DNA of 64,000 nt from Marinobacter sp. JH2 (GTDB taxonomy: Bacteria > Pseudomonadota > Gammaproteobacteria > Pseudomonadales > Oleiphilaceae), in assembly GCF_004353225.1 (NCBI RefSeq), contig NZ_CP037934.1:1612001-1676000 (forward strand). The letters are read 5' to 3'. The notes under the pieces were generated by a model. The model was not told where the DNA came from, did no database searches, and worked only from the letters and a program-made list of their open reading frames with translations. Both the position numbers and the translations under genes were made by a program. Below are positions 49,184 to 59,091 of this stretch, piece after piece (position 1 is the stretch's first letter; the number at the start of each line of letters is the position of its first letter).

Positions 49184-50050
49184 TTACCCGCGAACAGGTT
49201 CACGGAAATGATGCCAGACGGGCTCCAACCCCTCTGGCATTTTTGTTATACGGCCAAGCTCACACCAACCCGCTCCCGGGAAATGAAAATCACTGCCTTG
49301 AGACGCCAACAGCCCTTCCCGCCTTGCCAGTTCGGCAACAAACCCTAAATCGCCGCTGGATTGGCCTGCAATTGAAACCTCAATCGCGCGCCCACCTGCT
49401 TTACCAAAATCGTGTATCAATTCTCGCAATCGGGTAGCAGACAACTTGTACTTACGCGGATGCGCCAAGACCGCAATGCCCCCCGCCTCATGAATCCATT
49501 GCAGCACCTCACTCAGCTCCGGCCAACACGCCTTCACATCACCCGGCTTGCCCGATCCAAGATGACGCTTAAATGCATGAGCTACCTTCGGGACGACTTC
49601 GGCATCTACCAATGCCTGCGCAAAATGCGGACGACCCGGCACATCACCTCCGGCCAGTGCCGTTGCTTTTTCCAGCAATGAATCCACCTTAAGGCGGGAC
49701 AGCTTATCCGCAATAATCCGAGCGCGCTGCCACCGATTTTCCTTCTGAATCGACAGAGCTTTCAAGAAAGCCGGACTGGCTTCGTCAAAATCAAGCCCAA
49801 CCACGTGGATGGTGTAAGTTTTCCATACACAGGACAGCTCTACTCCATTGATCAACGTCAGTCCGCTCTCAGCGGCTGCCGCCTTAGCTTCCGGCAGCCC
49901 GGCGATCGTATCGTGGTCCGTCAGGGCGAGATGGCTAACACCCTTTTCTGCGGCACGGGCAACCAGCTCCGTTGGTGCAAGAGCACCATCAGAAGCTGTG
50001 CTATGGCAATGCAGATCAATGCAAGGTTTTGGGTCTTGGGGTATAGTCAC
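49184..50050 (-). CDS. PHP-domain 5'-3' exoribonuclease (RNase AM / YciV family)
   Basis: This 288-residue PHP phosphoesterase is of the YciV type, shown in E. coli to be RNase AM, which trims 5' ends of rRNAs and also hydrolyses 3',5'-bisphosphonucleotides. Metal-binding motifs are DLHCHSTASDG near the N-terminus, ALTDHDT, and later LAHPRKY and SQGSDFHFPG. It is divergent from the YciI gene and convergent with the rne-yecA-family operon, an RNA-metabolism neighbourhood. Confidence 0.92.
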   Translation of the reverse strand: MTIPQDPKPCIDLHCHSTASDGALAPTELVARAAEKGVSHLALTDHDTIAGLPEAKAAAAESGLTLINGVELSCVWKTYTIHVVGLDFDEASPAFLKALSIQKENRWQRARIIADKLSRLKVDSLLEKATALAGGDVPGRPHFAQALVDAEVVPKVAHAFKRHLGSGKPGDVKACWPELSEVLQWIHEAGGIAVLAHPRKYKLSATRLRELIHDFGKAGGRAIEVSIAGQSSGDLGFVAELARREGLLASQGSDFHFPGAGWCELGRITKMPEGLEPVWHHFREPVRG

Positions 50051-50138
50051 AAACCAATCCTGATAATAATGTGGCTGCCAGTGTATCAGCCTTGCGCTGT
50101 GCGCCCTAACACTGGCCTTAACGACATTGGAGCACCCT

Positions 50139-50438
50139 ATGTACTACGCGATCATGAGCGAAGACGTACCCAACAGCTTGGCACTTCGTAAACAGGCACG
50201 CTCGGCTCACCTCGCCCGGCTGGAAACGTTAAAAGCAGACGGACGTTTATTCGCGGCCGGACCTCACCCCGCCATTGATACAGAAGACCCTGGCGACTCC
50301 GGATTTACCGGCAGCTTGGTGATTGCAGAATTCGACTCTCTCGAAGCCGCACAAGCCTGGGCCGATGCAGACCCCTACATTGACGCTGGCGTTTACCAAT
50401 CGGTTGCCGTAAAACCGTACAAAGTGGTGCTACCTTAA
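50139..50438 (+). CDS. YciI-family protein
   Basis: This 99-residue protein has a ferredoxin-like alpha/beta fold. It starts [14 protein letters not shown]; four codons upstream a TTG is possible but less likely. The YciI signature includes the conserved His in RSAHLARLE and the Asp in [10 protein letters not shown]. coli YciI has a weak hydrolase activity; the physiological role is unclear. Next to RNase AM (YciV), as yciI is near yciV in enterobacteria. Confidence 0.92.
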   Translation: MYYAIMSEDVPNSLALRKQARSAHLARLETLKADGRLFAAGPHPAIDTEDPGDSGFTGSLVIAEFDSLEAAQAWADADPYIDAGVYQSVAVKPYKVVLP

Positions 50439-50541
50439 CCTCGCCGAAATCGCTCAACATAAGCGGCAGCGCACAGTATGAGCGGATTGTAACGCGGGAC
50501 GGCTTGAATACAGGTCAAGCTGTGACAAAATTGCTGCCTTA

Positions 50542-50547
50542 TATAAT
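50542..50547 (+). promoter_or_regulatory. -10 element upstream of the SH3-domain gene
   Basis: A perfect TATAAT lies about 33 bp before the GTG start. I see no good -35 at standard spacing (GCTGTG at 17 bp), so the assignment is tentative. Confidence 0.4.
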
Positions 50548-50579
50548 CTAACTATCGCCAGACTCAGGGAATGCAACCA

Positions 50580-51248
50580 GTGACACCGCTCCGCCTTGCT
50601 CTCAGCTTTTTTATTATTTTCAGTTCCATTTCCGTAGCTCAGGCGCGAACCGTGTGGGTTGACGACCAACTCTACCTGCCCGTTCGGTCTGGCGCCGGTA
50701 CTCAGTTTCGAATTATCGAAAACGCCGTGCCAACCGGCACAGCTCTTGAGTTGATCGAAACTCAAGAAGGCTATTCTAAAGTTCGCACCCCTAAGGGTAC
50801 CGTCGGGTGGGTTTCCTCCCAGTACATCAGTAAAACGCCGGTTGCGAGAGATCAGCTTGCACGTGCCACCCGTGAACTGGAAAAAGCCCAGCAAGACGTT
50901 GCCAGCCTCCGTGAACAACTGTCATCCGTTACCGAAGAGCGTAACACTCTACAAAATACGGAAAACAATCTGGCCAGCCAGACTGAAAATCTGCAAGATG
51001 AACTAACAAAGATCAAAAGCATCGCGGCGGACTCCATCAATTTGGAACGTCGCAGCCGAGAACTGCGGGAAGAAAACCAGAAACTGCGGAACGACCTGGA
51101 AATACTCACTGCAGAAAATGAACGATTGGAAGCCGGCCGCGAATCCGATTTCATGCTCTTGGGAGCAGGACTGGTGTTCGGCGGCGTGCTACTGGCCTTG
51201 ATCATACCGATGCTCAAGCCAACCAGGAAAACCGACAATTGGGCCTAA
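50580..51248 (+). CDS. SH3-domain, coiled-coil membrane protein (YgiM/TIGR04211 type)
   Basis: This protein of about 222 residues has a signal peptide (about 1-22, ending AQA), a bacterial SH3 domain (about 25-90: LYLPVRSGAGTQFRI...VGWVSSQYI), a long periplasmic coiled coil (about 95-185) and a C-terminal membrane helix (about 192-212). The AGGGA ribosome-binding site touches an ATG at 50571 but lies 9 nt from GTG 50580, so I choose the GTG. The YgiM family is widespread; a role in murein recognition is likely from the SH3 domain but unproven. A PilZ gene follows. Confidence 0.88.
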   Translation: MTPLRLALSFFIIFSSISVAQARTVWVDDQLYLPVRSGAGTQFRIIENAVPTGTALELIETQEGYSKVRTPKGTVGWVSSQYISKTPVARDQLARATRELEKAQQDVASLREQLSSVTEERNTLQNTENNLASQTENLQDELTKIKSIAADSINLERRSRELREENQKLRNDLEILTAENERLEAGRESDFMLLGAGLVFGGVLLALIIPMLKPTRKTDNWA

Positions 51249-51250
51249 CC

Positions 51251-51538
51251 ATGAAAGACTATTCGGAAAAGCGCGACTTCTACCGAATGCAGGTTAACAG
51301 CACAATCCAGATCACCGATAACAACGGTGAAACCTTCACTGGAATCTGCCAAGACCTCAGCGCTGCAGGCATGCAGCTTCAGGTAGACCGCCCTTTTCCG
51401 GTTGGCGCAGAGCTGAAAACGGTGATGGAAGCTGCAGGAGGTCAGTTTCCGCCTCTGGAAACCGTCGGTGAGGTTTTGCGTTGCGCTCCTGATGACACCG
51501 GGTATGTTTTGGGCATCAACATCCTCGAAGTTCGATAA
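51251..51538 (+). CDS. PilZ-domain protein (c-di-GMP receptor candidate)
   Basis: This 95-residue protein consists of one PilZ domain. The c-di-GMP contacts are expected in the N-terminal YSEKRDFYR segment and in DLSAAGMQL (the D/NxSxxG motif). In the first, the RxxxR arginines appear to be replaced by KRDFYR, so nucleotide binding should be tested. It starts 2 bp after the SH3 gene and ends at a bidirectional terminator. Confidence 0.88.
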   Translation: MKDYSEKRDFYRMQVNSTIQITDNNGETFTGICQDLSAAGMQLQVDRPFPVGAELKTVMEAAGGQFPPLETVGEVLRCAPDDTGYVLGINILEVR

Positions 51539-51552
51539 AATTCTCCGGCAAA

Positions 51553-51583
51553 AAAAACGGCGACCAGATTGGTCGCCGTTTTT
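51553..51583. terminator. Bidirectional terminator between the PilZ gene and rraA
   Basis: A perfect 13-bp stem (51553-51565 with 51571-51583), loop AGATT, has A and T tracts on both sides. It ends the SH3-PilZ transcript and the ppsA-rraA transcript. Confidence 0.9.
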
Positions 51584-51606
51584 GTATCCGCTGAGAAAGC
51601 GCTGAC

Positions 51607-52086
51607 CTACACCAGAGGCTTCTCCGATACGATAATGCCGTTGTTATCGGCATAGACGTACTGACCCGGATGGAAGGTCACGCCATGGAAGGTTACCGGG
51701 ATGTTCAGGTCACCAATATTGCGCTTTTCTGTTTTGCGGGGCACCGTGCCGAGCGCCTGAACACCCAGCTTGGTTTGGCCAATCTCATCCACATCACGAA
51801 TGCAGCCATAGATAATCAAACCGGCCCAGCCATTCTCGGCGGCTTTTTCGGCCAGCATATCACCCAGCAGTGCGTTGCGCTTTGATGCGCCGCCATCAAC
51901 CACCATTACACGGCCATTGCCCGGCAAACCCACCTGCTCTTTCACGACAGAGTTGTCTTCAAAGCATTTCACCGTGACGATTTCACCGCCGAACTGACGA
52001 ATGCCGCCGTAGTTATTGAAGCCAGGCTCAACCACCTGCACTTCCGGAAACTCATCACACAGATCCGGAGTAATAATGTTGCTCAC
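51607..52086 (-). CDS. rraA: Regulator of ribonuclease E activity A
   Basis: This 159-residue protein binds RNase E and inhibits it in E. coli; related folds act as aldolases. It starts at GTG 52086, with GGAG 9 nt upstream; a longer frame overlaps ppsA. The signature [25 protein letters not shown] and GCIRDVDEI are present. It lies 28 bp after ppsA on the same transcript, about 3 kb from rne. Confidence 0.95.
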   Translation of the reverse strand: MSNIITPDLCDEFPEVQVVEPGFNNYGGIRQFGGEIVTVKCFEDNSVVKEQVGLPGNGRVMVVDGGASKRNALLGDMLAEKAAENGWAGLIIYGCIRDVDEIGQTKLGVQALGTVPRKTEKRNIGDLNIPVTFHGVTFHPGQYVYADNNGIIVSEKPLV

Positions 52087-52114
52087 GCTTTCGTTCTCCT
52101 TTCCCGTTTTCAGT

Positions 52115-54487
52115 TCAGTCAATTTTTTCGTCAGCTAGGAAGAACCAGGTATCCAGAACGGAATCCGGGTTCAAAGAAACCGTATCGATGCCTTCGTCCA
52201 TTAGCCACTTGGCAAGATCTGGATGATCGGACGGCCCTTGGCCACAGATTCCAATGTACTTACCCGCCTTACGGCAAGCCTGAATGGCGTTGGACAGCAG
52301 CGCTTTAACCGCATCGTTACGTTCATCAAACAGGTGCGCGATGATGCCGGAATCGCGATCGAGCCCCAGAGTCAGCTGCGTCAAATCGTTCGAGCCAATA
52401 GAGAAGCCGTCAAAGTGCTCCAGGAACTGCTCAGCGAGGATTGCATTTGCGGGCAACTCGCACATCATGATCAGCCGAAGGCCGTTCTCGCCGCGCTTCA
52501 GGCCGTTTTCAGCCAACAACTGTACGACTTGCTCTGCCTCACCAACGGTCCGCACAAACGGAACCATCACTTCAACGTTGGTCAGCCCCATTTGGTCACG
52601 CACTTTCTTGAGCGCACGGCACTCAAGCTCGAAACAATCACGGAAGGTTTCAGAGATGTAGCGAGACGCACCGCGGAAGCCCAGCATTGGGTTCTCTTCG
52701 TCTGGCTCGTACAAGGTACCGCCAATCAGGTTGGCGTATTCATTCGATTTGAAGTCCGACAAGCGAACAATCACTTTCTTCGGCGCAAACGCGGCCGCCA
52801 GCGTAGAAATACCTTCAACCAGCTTATCAACATAGAAATCCACCGGCGAGCTGTAACCGGAAATACGCTTGTCTACGGTTTGCTTGATGTCACCCGGCAA
52901 ACCATCGTAGTTCAACAACGCCTTCGGATGCACACCGATCATGCGGTTGATGATAAATTCCAGACGCGCCAATCCAACGCCTTCGCTGGGCAGAGACTGG
53001 AAATCAAACGCGCGGTCCGGGTTGCCCACGTTCATCATGATTTTGAACGGAATGTTGGGCATGGAATCCACAGTGTTTTCACGCAGTTCAAAATCCAGAG
53101 CGCCGTCGTAGATAAAGCCAGTGTCGCCTTCTGCACAAGAAACCGTCACGTTCTGACCGTCTTTCAGCTCTTCGGTGGCGTCACCGCAACCCACAACCGC
53201 CGGAATACCCAGTTCGCGGGCAATGATCGCCGCGTGGCAGGTACGGCCACCACGGTCAGTCACGATGGCCGAAGCACGCTTCATGACAGGTTCCCAATCT
53301 GGGTCTGTCATATCTGTCACTAGAACGTCACCGGGTTGAACCCGATCCATTTCATTAATGCTGGTTATAATTTTCACCGGACCACTGCCGATCTTGTGGC
53401 CAATACTACGGCCCTCGATCAGAACCTTACCGGTTTCTTTCAGCAGATAACGCTCCATTACGTTGGCGGATGCGCGGCTCTTAACGGTTTCCGGACGGGC
53501 CTGAACAATGTAAATCTTGCCGTCGTCACCGTCTTTCGCCCATTCAATATCCATCGGACGCTGGTAGTGTTTTTCGATAATCATGGCCTGCTTGGCCAAC
53601 TCTTCTACTTCCGCATCGGTGATGGAGAAACACGTGCGCTCTTCCATATCCACCTTCACGGTTTCAACAAACTTACCTTCGCCCGGTTCTGTGTGATAAA
53701 CCATCTTGATGGCTTTGCTACCCAGATTACGGCGCAGGACTGCAGGGCGGCTAGCGGCCAAAGTGGGCTTATGGACATAAAACTCATCAGGATTCACAGC
53801 GCCCTGAACTACAGTTTCACCCAAGCCATAGGATGACGTGATGAAAACAACGTCACGGAAACCGGACTCCGTATCCAACGTAAACATAACGCCACTGGAT
53901 GCAGTTTCACTGCGTACCATTTTCTGAATACCGGCAGACAGAGCAACCAGCTTATGATCAAAGCCGTGATGCACTCGGTAAGAAATGGCGCGATCGTTAA
54001 ACAAAGAGGCAAATACTTCTTTAACTGAAGTACGCACCTGCTCAAGGCCGACCACATTCAGGAAGGTTTCCTGCTGGCCGGCAAACGAGGCATCCGGAAG
54101 ATCTTCGGCAGTTGCAGAGGAACGCACGGCTACTGCCATAGCGTCGTTTCCGGCACGAAGATTTTCGTAGGCTTCTTTGAGCGCATTTTCCAATGGCTGA
54201 GGGAAGTCGGTATCAATAACCCATTGACGAATCTGTGAGCCAACCCGGGCCAACTCATTTACGTCGTTCACATCCAGCGCATCCAGAGCCTGATCGATAC
54301 GATCTTTCAGCCCGTCTGTCGCCAGAAACTCTCGGTATGCATGTGCTGTAGTGGCAAAACCGCCTGGGACGGTAACACCTGCATTGGCCAGATTACTGAT
54401 CATTTCACCGAGGGACGCATTTTTACCCCCAACACGGTCAACATCGGACATTCCTAGGTGGTCAAACCAGATAATGTAATCTTCCAA
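52115..54487 (-). CDS. ppsA: Phosphoenolpyruvate synthase
   Basis: This 790-residue cytoplasmic enzyme makes PEP from pyruvate, ATP and water for gluconeogenesis. The N-terminal ATP-grasp part has [11 protein letters not shown]. The phosphohistidine domain has the catalytic His in [14 protein letters not shown], with the regulatory Thr just before it. The C-terminal PEP-binding barrel ends with [12 protein letters not shown]. It is divergent from ppsR, its regulator. Confidence 0.97.
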   Translation of the reverse strand: MEDYIIWFDHLGMSDVDRVGGKNASLGEMISNLANAGVTVPGGFATTAHAYREFLATDGLKDRIDQALDALDVNDVNELARVGSQIRQWVIDTDFPQPLENALKEAYENLRAGNDAMAVAVRSSATAEDLPDASFAGQQETFLNVVGLEQVRTSVKEVFASLFNDRAISYRVHHGFDHKLVALSAGIQKMVRSETASSGVMFTLDTESGFRDVVFITSSYGLGETVVQGAVNPDEFYVHKPTLAASRPAVLRRNLGSKAIKMVYHTEPGEGKFVETVKVDMEERTCFSITDAEVEELAKQAMIIEKHYQRPMDIEWAKDGDDGKIYIVQARPETVKSRASANVMERYLLKETGKVLIEGRSIGHKIGSGPVKIITSINEMDRVQPGDVLVTDMTDPDWEPVMKRASAIVTDRGGRTCHAAIIARELGIPAVVGCGDATEELKDGQNVTVSCAEGDTGFIYDGALDFELRENTVDSMPNIPFKIMMNVGNPDRAFDFQSLPSEGVGLARLEFIINRMIGVHPKALLNYDGLPGDIKQTVDKRISGYSSPVDFYVDKLVEGISTLAAAFAPKKVIVRLSDFKSNEYANLIGGTLYEPDEENPMLGFRGASRYISETFRDCFELECRALKKVRDQMGLTNVEVMVPFVRTVGEAEQVVQLLAENGLKRGENGLRLIMMCELPANAILAEQFLEHFDGFSIGSNDLTQLTLGLDRDSGIIAHLFDERNDAVKALLSNAIQACRKAGKYIGICGQGPSDHPDLAKWLMDEGIDTVSLNPDSVLDTWFFLADEKID

Positions 54488-54601
54488 AGCGTGGTCTCCC
54501 TTGTATCTTGAGTGGCGCGGAGTCTCGAAACTGGCGAGTATAATACTGTAAGCTGCGGAAATTACCTAGGGAACCGCCTTAAAACCTGAGTGGATGAAAC
54601 C

Positions 54602-55417
54602 ATGAAAAGAACTGCTTTTTTTATCTCGGACGGCACTGGCCTAACCGCAGAAGCGCTGGGACACGCGCTCTTAGCCCAGTTTGAAAAGATTGAATTTGAA
54701 CGCATTACCGTGCCGTATATCGACGATGAAGAAAAGGCTCGGGAAATGGCAAAACGCATCAATACCGCCGCCGACATTGATGGAGAGCGCCCTTTGGTGT
54801 TCGACACCATCGTCAACAGCGCCATTCGCGAGATCGTAAGCGGCGCCGACGGCTTCATGGTGGATATCTTTGGCACCTTTCTGAACCCGCTGGAACGCGA
54901 GCTGAATTCATCGTCTTCTTACTCCGTTGGAAAATCCCACGCCATAGACAACGTCAGTAGTTATGAACGTCGGATTCACGCTGTGAACTTCGCGCTGGAC
55001 AATGACGACGGGGCCAGAACACGACACTACGATGAGGCCGACTTGATCCTGATCGGCGCGTCCCGCAGCGGTAAAACACCGACCTGCCTCTATCTGGCAC
55101 TGCAATACGGCATTAAAGCGGCAAACTACCCGATCACCGAAGAAGATCTGGACGATCAGAAAATGCCGGGCGCCCTGCGGACCCACAAGCAAAAACTGTT
55201 TGGCTTAACCATTCAGCCAGAACGGTTGGCCACCATCCGCAACGAGCGCCGGCCTAACTCCCGCTATTCTTCCATGCAGCAATGTATGCATGAAGTAGAG
55301 GAAATCGAGTTGATGTACAAGCGGGAGCGCATTCCCTACCTGAACACCACCGCTTATTCCGTTGAAGAAATCTCCACACGGATCATGGTTTCAACCGGGC
55401 TCAAGCGCCATCGGTAA
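54602..55417 (+). CDS. ppsR: PEP synthase regulatory kinase/pyrophosphorylase PpsR
   Basis: This 271-residue DUF299 protein phosphorylates the regulatory Thr of PpsA using ADP, switching it off. It reverses this by phosphorolysis that releases pyrophosphate. The P-loop [10 protein letters not shown] and the N-terminal [15 protein letters not shown] are intact. The start at 54602 ([11 protein letters not shown]) fits the family. The 114-bp divergent region with ppsA contains TATAAT at 54539. Confidence 0.95.
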   Translation: MKRTAFFISDGTGLTAEALGHALLAQFEKIEFERITVPYIDDEEKAREMAKRINTAADIDGERPLVFDTIVNSAIREIVSGADGFMVDIFGTFLNPLERELNSSSSYSVGKSHAIDNVSSYERRIHAVNFALDNDDGARTRHYDEADLILIGASRSGKTPTCLYLALQYGIKAANYPITEEDLDDQKMPGALRTHKQKLFGLTIQPERLATIRNERRPNSRYSSMQQCMHEVEEIELMYKRERIPYLNTTAYSVEEISTRIMVSTGLKRHR

Positions 55418-55429
55418 CTCGCCCCATAA

Positions 55430-55463
55430 AAAAGGGTGGAAGACTTTCGTCCTCCACCCTTTT
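55430..55463. terminator. Bidirectional terminator between ppsR and the M16 peptidase gene
   Basis: The 11-bp stem AAAAGGGTGGA/TCCACCCTTTT (55430-55440 with 55453-55463) continues with a further GAC/GTC pairing inside. A and T tracts flank it on both sides. Confidence 0.85.
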
Positions 55464-55482
55464 CGAGCCTAGAACCTCTGAC

Positions 55483-58407
55483 TTACAATTCCTGAACGCT
55501 TAGCCCCAGCTTTTCCGCCACGCCTCGATTATCCGGGCTGGTGATCACCGCCACACTGGCATCTTCCGGCTTCAGCCAGGTACCGGCCACCCGGCGCATT
55601 TCGTCCAGCGTCACGTTTAATACCCGCTCACGGAACCGGGCGCGCTGCTCGGGGGTACGACCAAACAGATTGTTGTGGAACGCATGTCGCGCCGCCCCCG
55701 CGGGAGAATGAGGCCGATCCAGCTGGCCAATCACGCCCAGAATAGCCTCTTCCAGCGCTTGCTCGTCGTGCTCTTCCGTGCATAACCAATTCAGCGCTGC
55801 ATCAAAATCATCCAACGTTTCTGCAAAGCGCGGATCACGGTAGGAGAAGAAACGGAACACACCGTTCACACTGTCCTGCCCGGCGCCACCGCCGTAAGCA
55901 CCGCCTTTCTCGCGAATCGCCCGATGCAGGTATCCGTTACGCAGGAACCCGCCCAGTACCGTCAAGGCGGCTGCATCTGGGTGGTCAACCGCTACCGTTG
56001 CGTAGGCTTTGGCGCAGAAATTGACCTGTGTAGACGTCAGCCAGGCTTCTTGAGTTTTGTAGCTCACCGGCTTCATCGACCAGTTGCCCTCAACCTGAGT
56101 CTCGCCACTTTGCCAGCAGGTTTTTACGTTATCCAGCATGGGAGCCAGCTGCGCTTCTTCGCCAATCAACAGGAACTGACGCCCCTGCTTGCGAATCTTT
56201 TCGTGCAGAGCCGCAAGACTGTCACAGAACTGCGCCAACGCGGATTCGTCATTCAACGACTTATCAAGCTCTTTGGTGCCTCGAATACCCGCAAGACCGC
56301 CCAACCGGAAACTCAACCAGGAACCCGAGCTCAAACCCTGAGCCGCCGCACCCATAGCCAGGCCATGGCCACTTCCAGTGACAGCCTGTTCCCGGCGCGC
56401 GCGCACCTGAGCAATGATCTCCCGAATGCGTTCTTTCTCGTCAAACCGCGCACCACTGTATACATCTTTGAGCAGCTGGGTCAGCTCGCCACTGTTTCGG
56501 GACAGAGCCTTACCACTAAAAATCAGATAGCCGGACATGGCCTGTACATCGTCAATCTGGCCCTTGGCGAGGAACGAAGCGCCAATGCCCCCGGATTCTG
56601 CTGAAATACGATCCTGCATTTGCAGATAATCCAGCTCCCCACAACCCACTTCGGAAATCAGCGTCGTGTAGTAAGGCAACAGCAACAGCTCGTCTTCACT
56701 CAACGCCGGTACAGGCAACACAATTTGCTGGTAAACCAACCCGTTGGTGCCGCGGGCATACAGAGTGGCTCCGGTTTCGGGATCGTATTTGCCTTCAGGC
56801 TCCGGCATCTGCAGGGGCACATCAGACAAGCCCACCTTGGGCAAAATTGAATCATCGTCTTTGCGAAGCTGCCGCTCTTCCAAGGCTTGCGCACGCTCTA
56901 TAATCAGCTGCACTTCATCGTCGGTGAGGCTGGCCTTGCGCTTAGCCAGTGACTCTTTTAACGCTGCCTGATGTGCGCCTTCCAGCTTTTCATCCGGGCA
57001 CAGAGTCAAGGTAACACGATGCGGGTTTTCCAAAAGTTTGCGGCGAATAAGGCCTGGTACATACGCCGGATCTTTGATCTTTTCGCGCAGCGTCGCCAAT
57101 ACCGGCTCCAGGTCCAACAACTCAACCGGATCGCCCCCATGAACCATCGGCGAAATGGACTGCATGATCAACTGCAAACCATACGGGAAGCCGTCGCCGG
57201 CAATTTCGCGCTGGTGCAATTCCAACTGGTGAAGAATCGCTTCGAGCCGTTCCGGGCTGACACCTTCCTCAACCACCTTAACCAGTGTCTTTTCAACCAG
57301 AGATTCCAGATCCTCCCGGCGGCCGGGCTCACTGCCCTCAATGCCGCACACGAAGGTCATTTCACGGTTAGAATCTTCAAGCCCGCACATGGGTGACGGC
57401 GCATGGCCGATATCTGTGGTTTCCAGCGCCCGCATCATCGGTGAAGCACTGTTCTCAAACAGCACAGAAGCCAACAGCTGGGCTTCAAGGTTCTCTTGCA
57501 GGTCGAAGCTATGCCCCAACAACCACCCCAATACAATGTGAGTTTTAGCCTCTGTATCCTCACCCTCACTGACCGCGTAACCCTGCTCTACACGCATTGG
57601 GGAGAACATACGTTTTTCGTCGTGCACCGGCAGCTTGACTTCCTGACGCTCGAAACGCTTCAGCGCCAGCTCTTCGAACTTCTCGTGGTGTTCATGAGCA
57701 GGAATATTTCCGTAAGTGGCGAAAATGGCATTGCTCGGATGGTAATGATGACGATAAAAATTAACCAGATCGTCATAGCTCAGATCCACAATGTGGTCTG
57801 GCTCGCCGCCACTGTTGTAGTGATAGGTGGTGGTCTGGAACAAATGACTGGATAGGTTTTGCCACAACTGCGACGTCGGAGCGCTCATAGCGCCTTTCAT
57901 TTCGTTATAAACCACACCCCGGTAGACCAGATCACTACTTGGGTCATCCGGCTTGTCGAATTCCAAACGATGCCCTTCTTGCGCAAAATCCAACGGATCC
58001 AGTTTGGAGAAAAACACTGAGTCCAAGTACACCGTTAACAGGTTATCGAAATCCTTCCGGTTCATGCTGGCAAAGGGGTAGGCCGTCCAGTCGCTACTGG
58101 TAAAAGCGTTCATAAACGTATTCAGAGAACGGCGAATCATCATAAAGAACGGATCGCGCACCGGAAAACGCTCACTGCCGCACAACGCCGTGTGCTCCAG
58201 AACGTGCGCCACTCCGCTGGAATCCATCGGGAAGGTACGAAGCGCTACAAAAAACACGTTTTCATCGTTATCCGCCGCCAAATGCAAATGACGCGCACCG
58301 GTCTTCTTGTGGCGATACTCCTCAACATCCAAATTGAGGGTGCTAATCCGGTGACTACGAATTTTCTCGAAAGCCGGATGGATTACGTTGTCTGTCGCTG
58401 CCGCCAT
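55483..58407 (-). CDS. M16C-family zinc metallopeptidase (presequence protease-like)
   Basis: This peptidase of about 974 residues belongs to the M16C group (PreP-like), which digests free peptides inside a closed chamber of four domains. The inverted zinc motif HVLEH is at 68-72, with a downstream Glu in YNEMKGAM. It starts at MAAATDNVIHP; frames extending to 58590 add an unrelated N-terminus. No signal peptide is evident, suggesting a cytoplasmic peptidase. It is monocistronic and convergent with ppsR. Confidence 0.93.
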   Translation of the reverse strand: MAAATDNVIHPAFEKIRSHRISTLNLDVEEYRHKKTGARHLHLAADNDENVFFVALRTFPMDSSGVAHVLEHTALCGSERFPVRDPFFMMIRRSLNTFMNAFTSSDWTAYPFASMNRKDFDNLLTVYLDSVFFSKLDPLDFAQEGHRLEFDKPDDPSSDLVYRGVVYNEMKGAMSAPTSQLWQNLSSHLFQTTTYHYNSGGEPDHIVDLSYDDLVNFYRHHYHPSNAIFATYGNIPAHEHHEKFEELALKRFERQEVKLPVHDEKRMFSPMRVEQGYAVSEGEDTEAKTHIVLGWLLGHSFDLQENLEAQLLASVLFENSASPMMRALETTDIGHAPSPMCGLEDSNREMTFVCGIEGSEPGRREDLESLVEKTLVKVVEEGVSPERLEAILHQLELHQREIAGDGFPYGLQLIMQSISPMVHGGDPVELLDLEPVLATLREKIKDPAYVPGLIRRKLLENPHRVTLTLCPDEKLEGAHQAALKESLAKRKASLTDDEVQLIIERAQALEERQLRKDDDSILPKVGLSDVPLQMPEPEGKYDPETGATLYARGTNGLVYQQIVLPVPALSEDELLLLPYYTTLISEVGCGELDYLQMQDRISAESGGIGASFLAKGQIDDVQAMSGYLIFSGKALSRNSGELTQLLKDVYSGARFDEKERIREIIAQVRARREQAVTGSGHGLAMGAAAQGLSSGSWLSFRLGGLAGIRGTKELDKSLNDESALAQFCDSLAALHEKIRKQGRQFLLIGEEAQLAPMLDNVKTCWQSGETQVEGNWSMKPVSYKTQEAWLTSTQVNFCAKAYATVAVDHPDAAALTVLGGFLRNGYLHRAIREKGGAYGGGAGQDSVNGVFRFFSYRDPRFAETLDDFDAALNWLCTEEHDEQALEEAILGVIGQLDRPHSPAGAARHAFHNNLFGRTPEQRARFRERVLNVTLDEMRRVAGTWLKPEDASVAVITSPDNRGVAEKLGLSVQEL

Positions 58408-58515
58408 TAAAACGATCCTATGCATTGAACAATTGAATAATTGGAGAATTACAGGGTAACACGTACTATCGGATATGATGTATCGAACAAACTCAACTAG
58501 GTAGCCTGCCGATCC

Positions 58516-58977
58516 ATGACAGACGAAACCAATAAAACAAACATCATTGAGGCCCCCGAGGTAGCTGCTTGGTGGGCCGAACGTCGCCAATACCTAGAGC
58601 GTATTCGTAAAGTCCCCGAGATTCGCCACAAGTTTTGGCGTGAAGTCGGTGTATACCTACTCAGGCGCTTGCTCTGGTCTTACGGTTTTTTCCCGGTGTT
58701 TATTGCGTTCTGGTTTCCCTTCGTGATGGCCAGTTTCAATCCTGTCGTGCTGGCTACGGATATGATCCCAGTCCTGCAAAGTTTTATCGACTCCAACCCG
58801 GAGGAACAAGCCACTACCATTAGCACACTCCTGATTGCCTGGTTCTCGATTGGTACTTTTTTCCTCGTGTTCGATTTTGTATTGACACCGTTCCGTTCGC
58901 CCTACCAATATGAAGCGGATGTGTACATGAAGTCCTGGGAACAGCTCAATCATGACCAGTTTTCGAACAAAATGTGA
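58516..58977 (+). CDS. Hypothetical two-helix membrane protein
   Basis: I do not recognise this 153-residue protein. A charged N-terminus (1-50, aromatic- and Arg-rich, AAWWAERRQYLERIRK) precedes two membrane helices (about 54-79 and 103-124). The C-terminal tail is polar, so both ends are predicted cytoplasmic. It has no clear ribosome-binding site. It is divergent from the M16 peptidase and 115 bp upstream of the MORN/PEGA gene on the same strand, so it may act with it. Confidence 0.65.
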   Translation: MTDETNKTNIIEAPEVAAWWAERRQYLERIRKVPEIRHKFWREVGVYLLRRLLWSYGFFPVFIAFWFPFVMASFNPVVLATDMIPVLQSFIDSNPEEQATTISTLLIAWFSIGTFFLVFDFVLTPFRSPYQYEADVYMKSWEQLNHDQFSNKM

Positions 58978-59091
58978 TTTGGCCTGCATTCTGACCAACT
59001 TCAGACACTTTCTGTTACATAACGTTGCGGACAGTGGTTAATATGAACCCATAATAAAAGTATCCAGGAAGTTGGGATAAGAGGTTCTACC

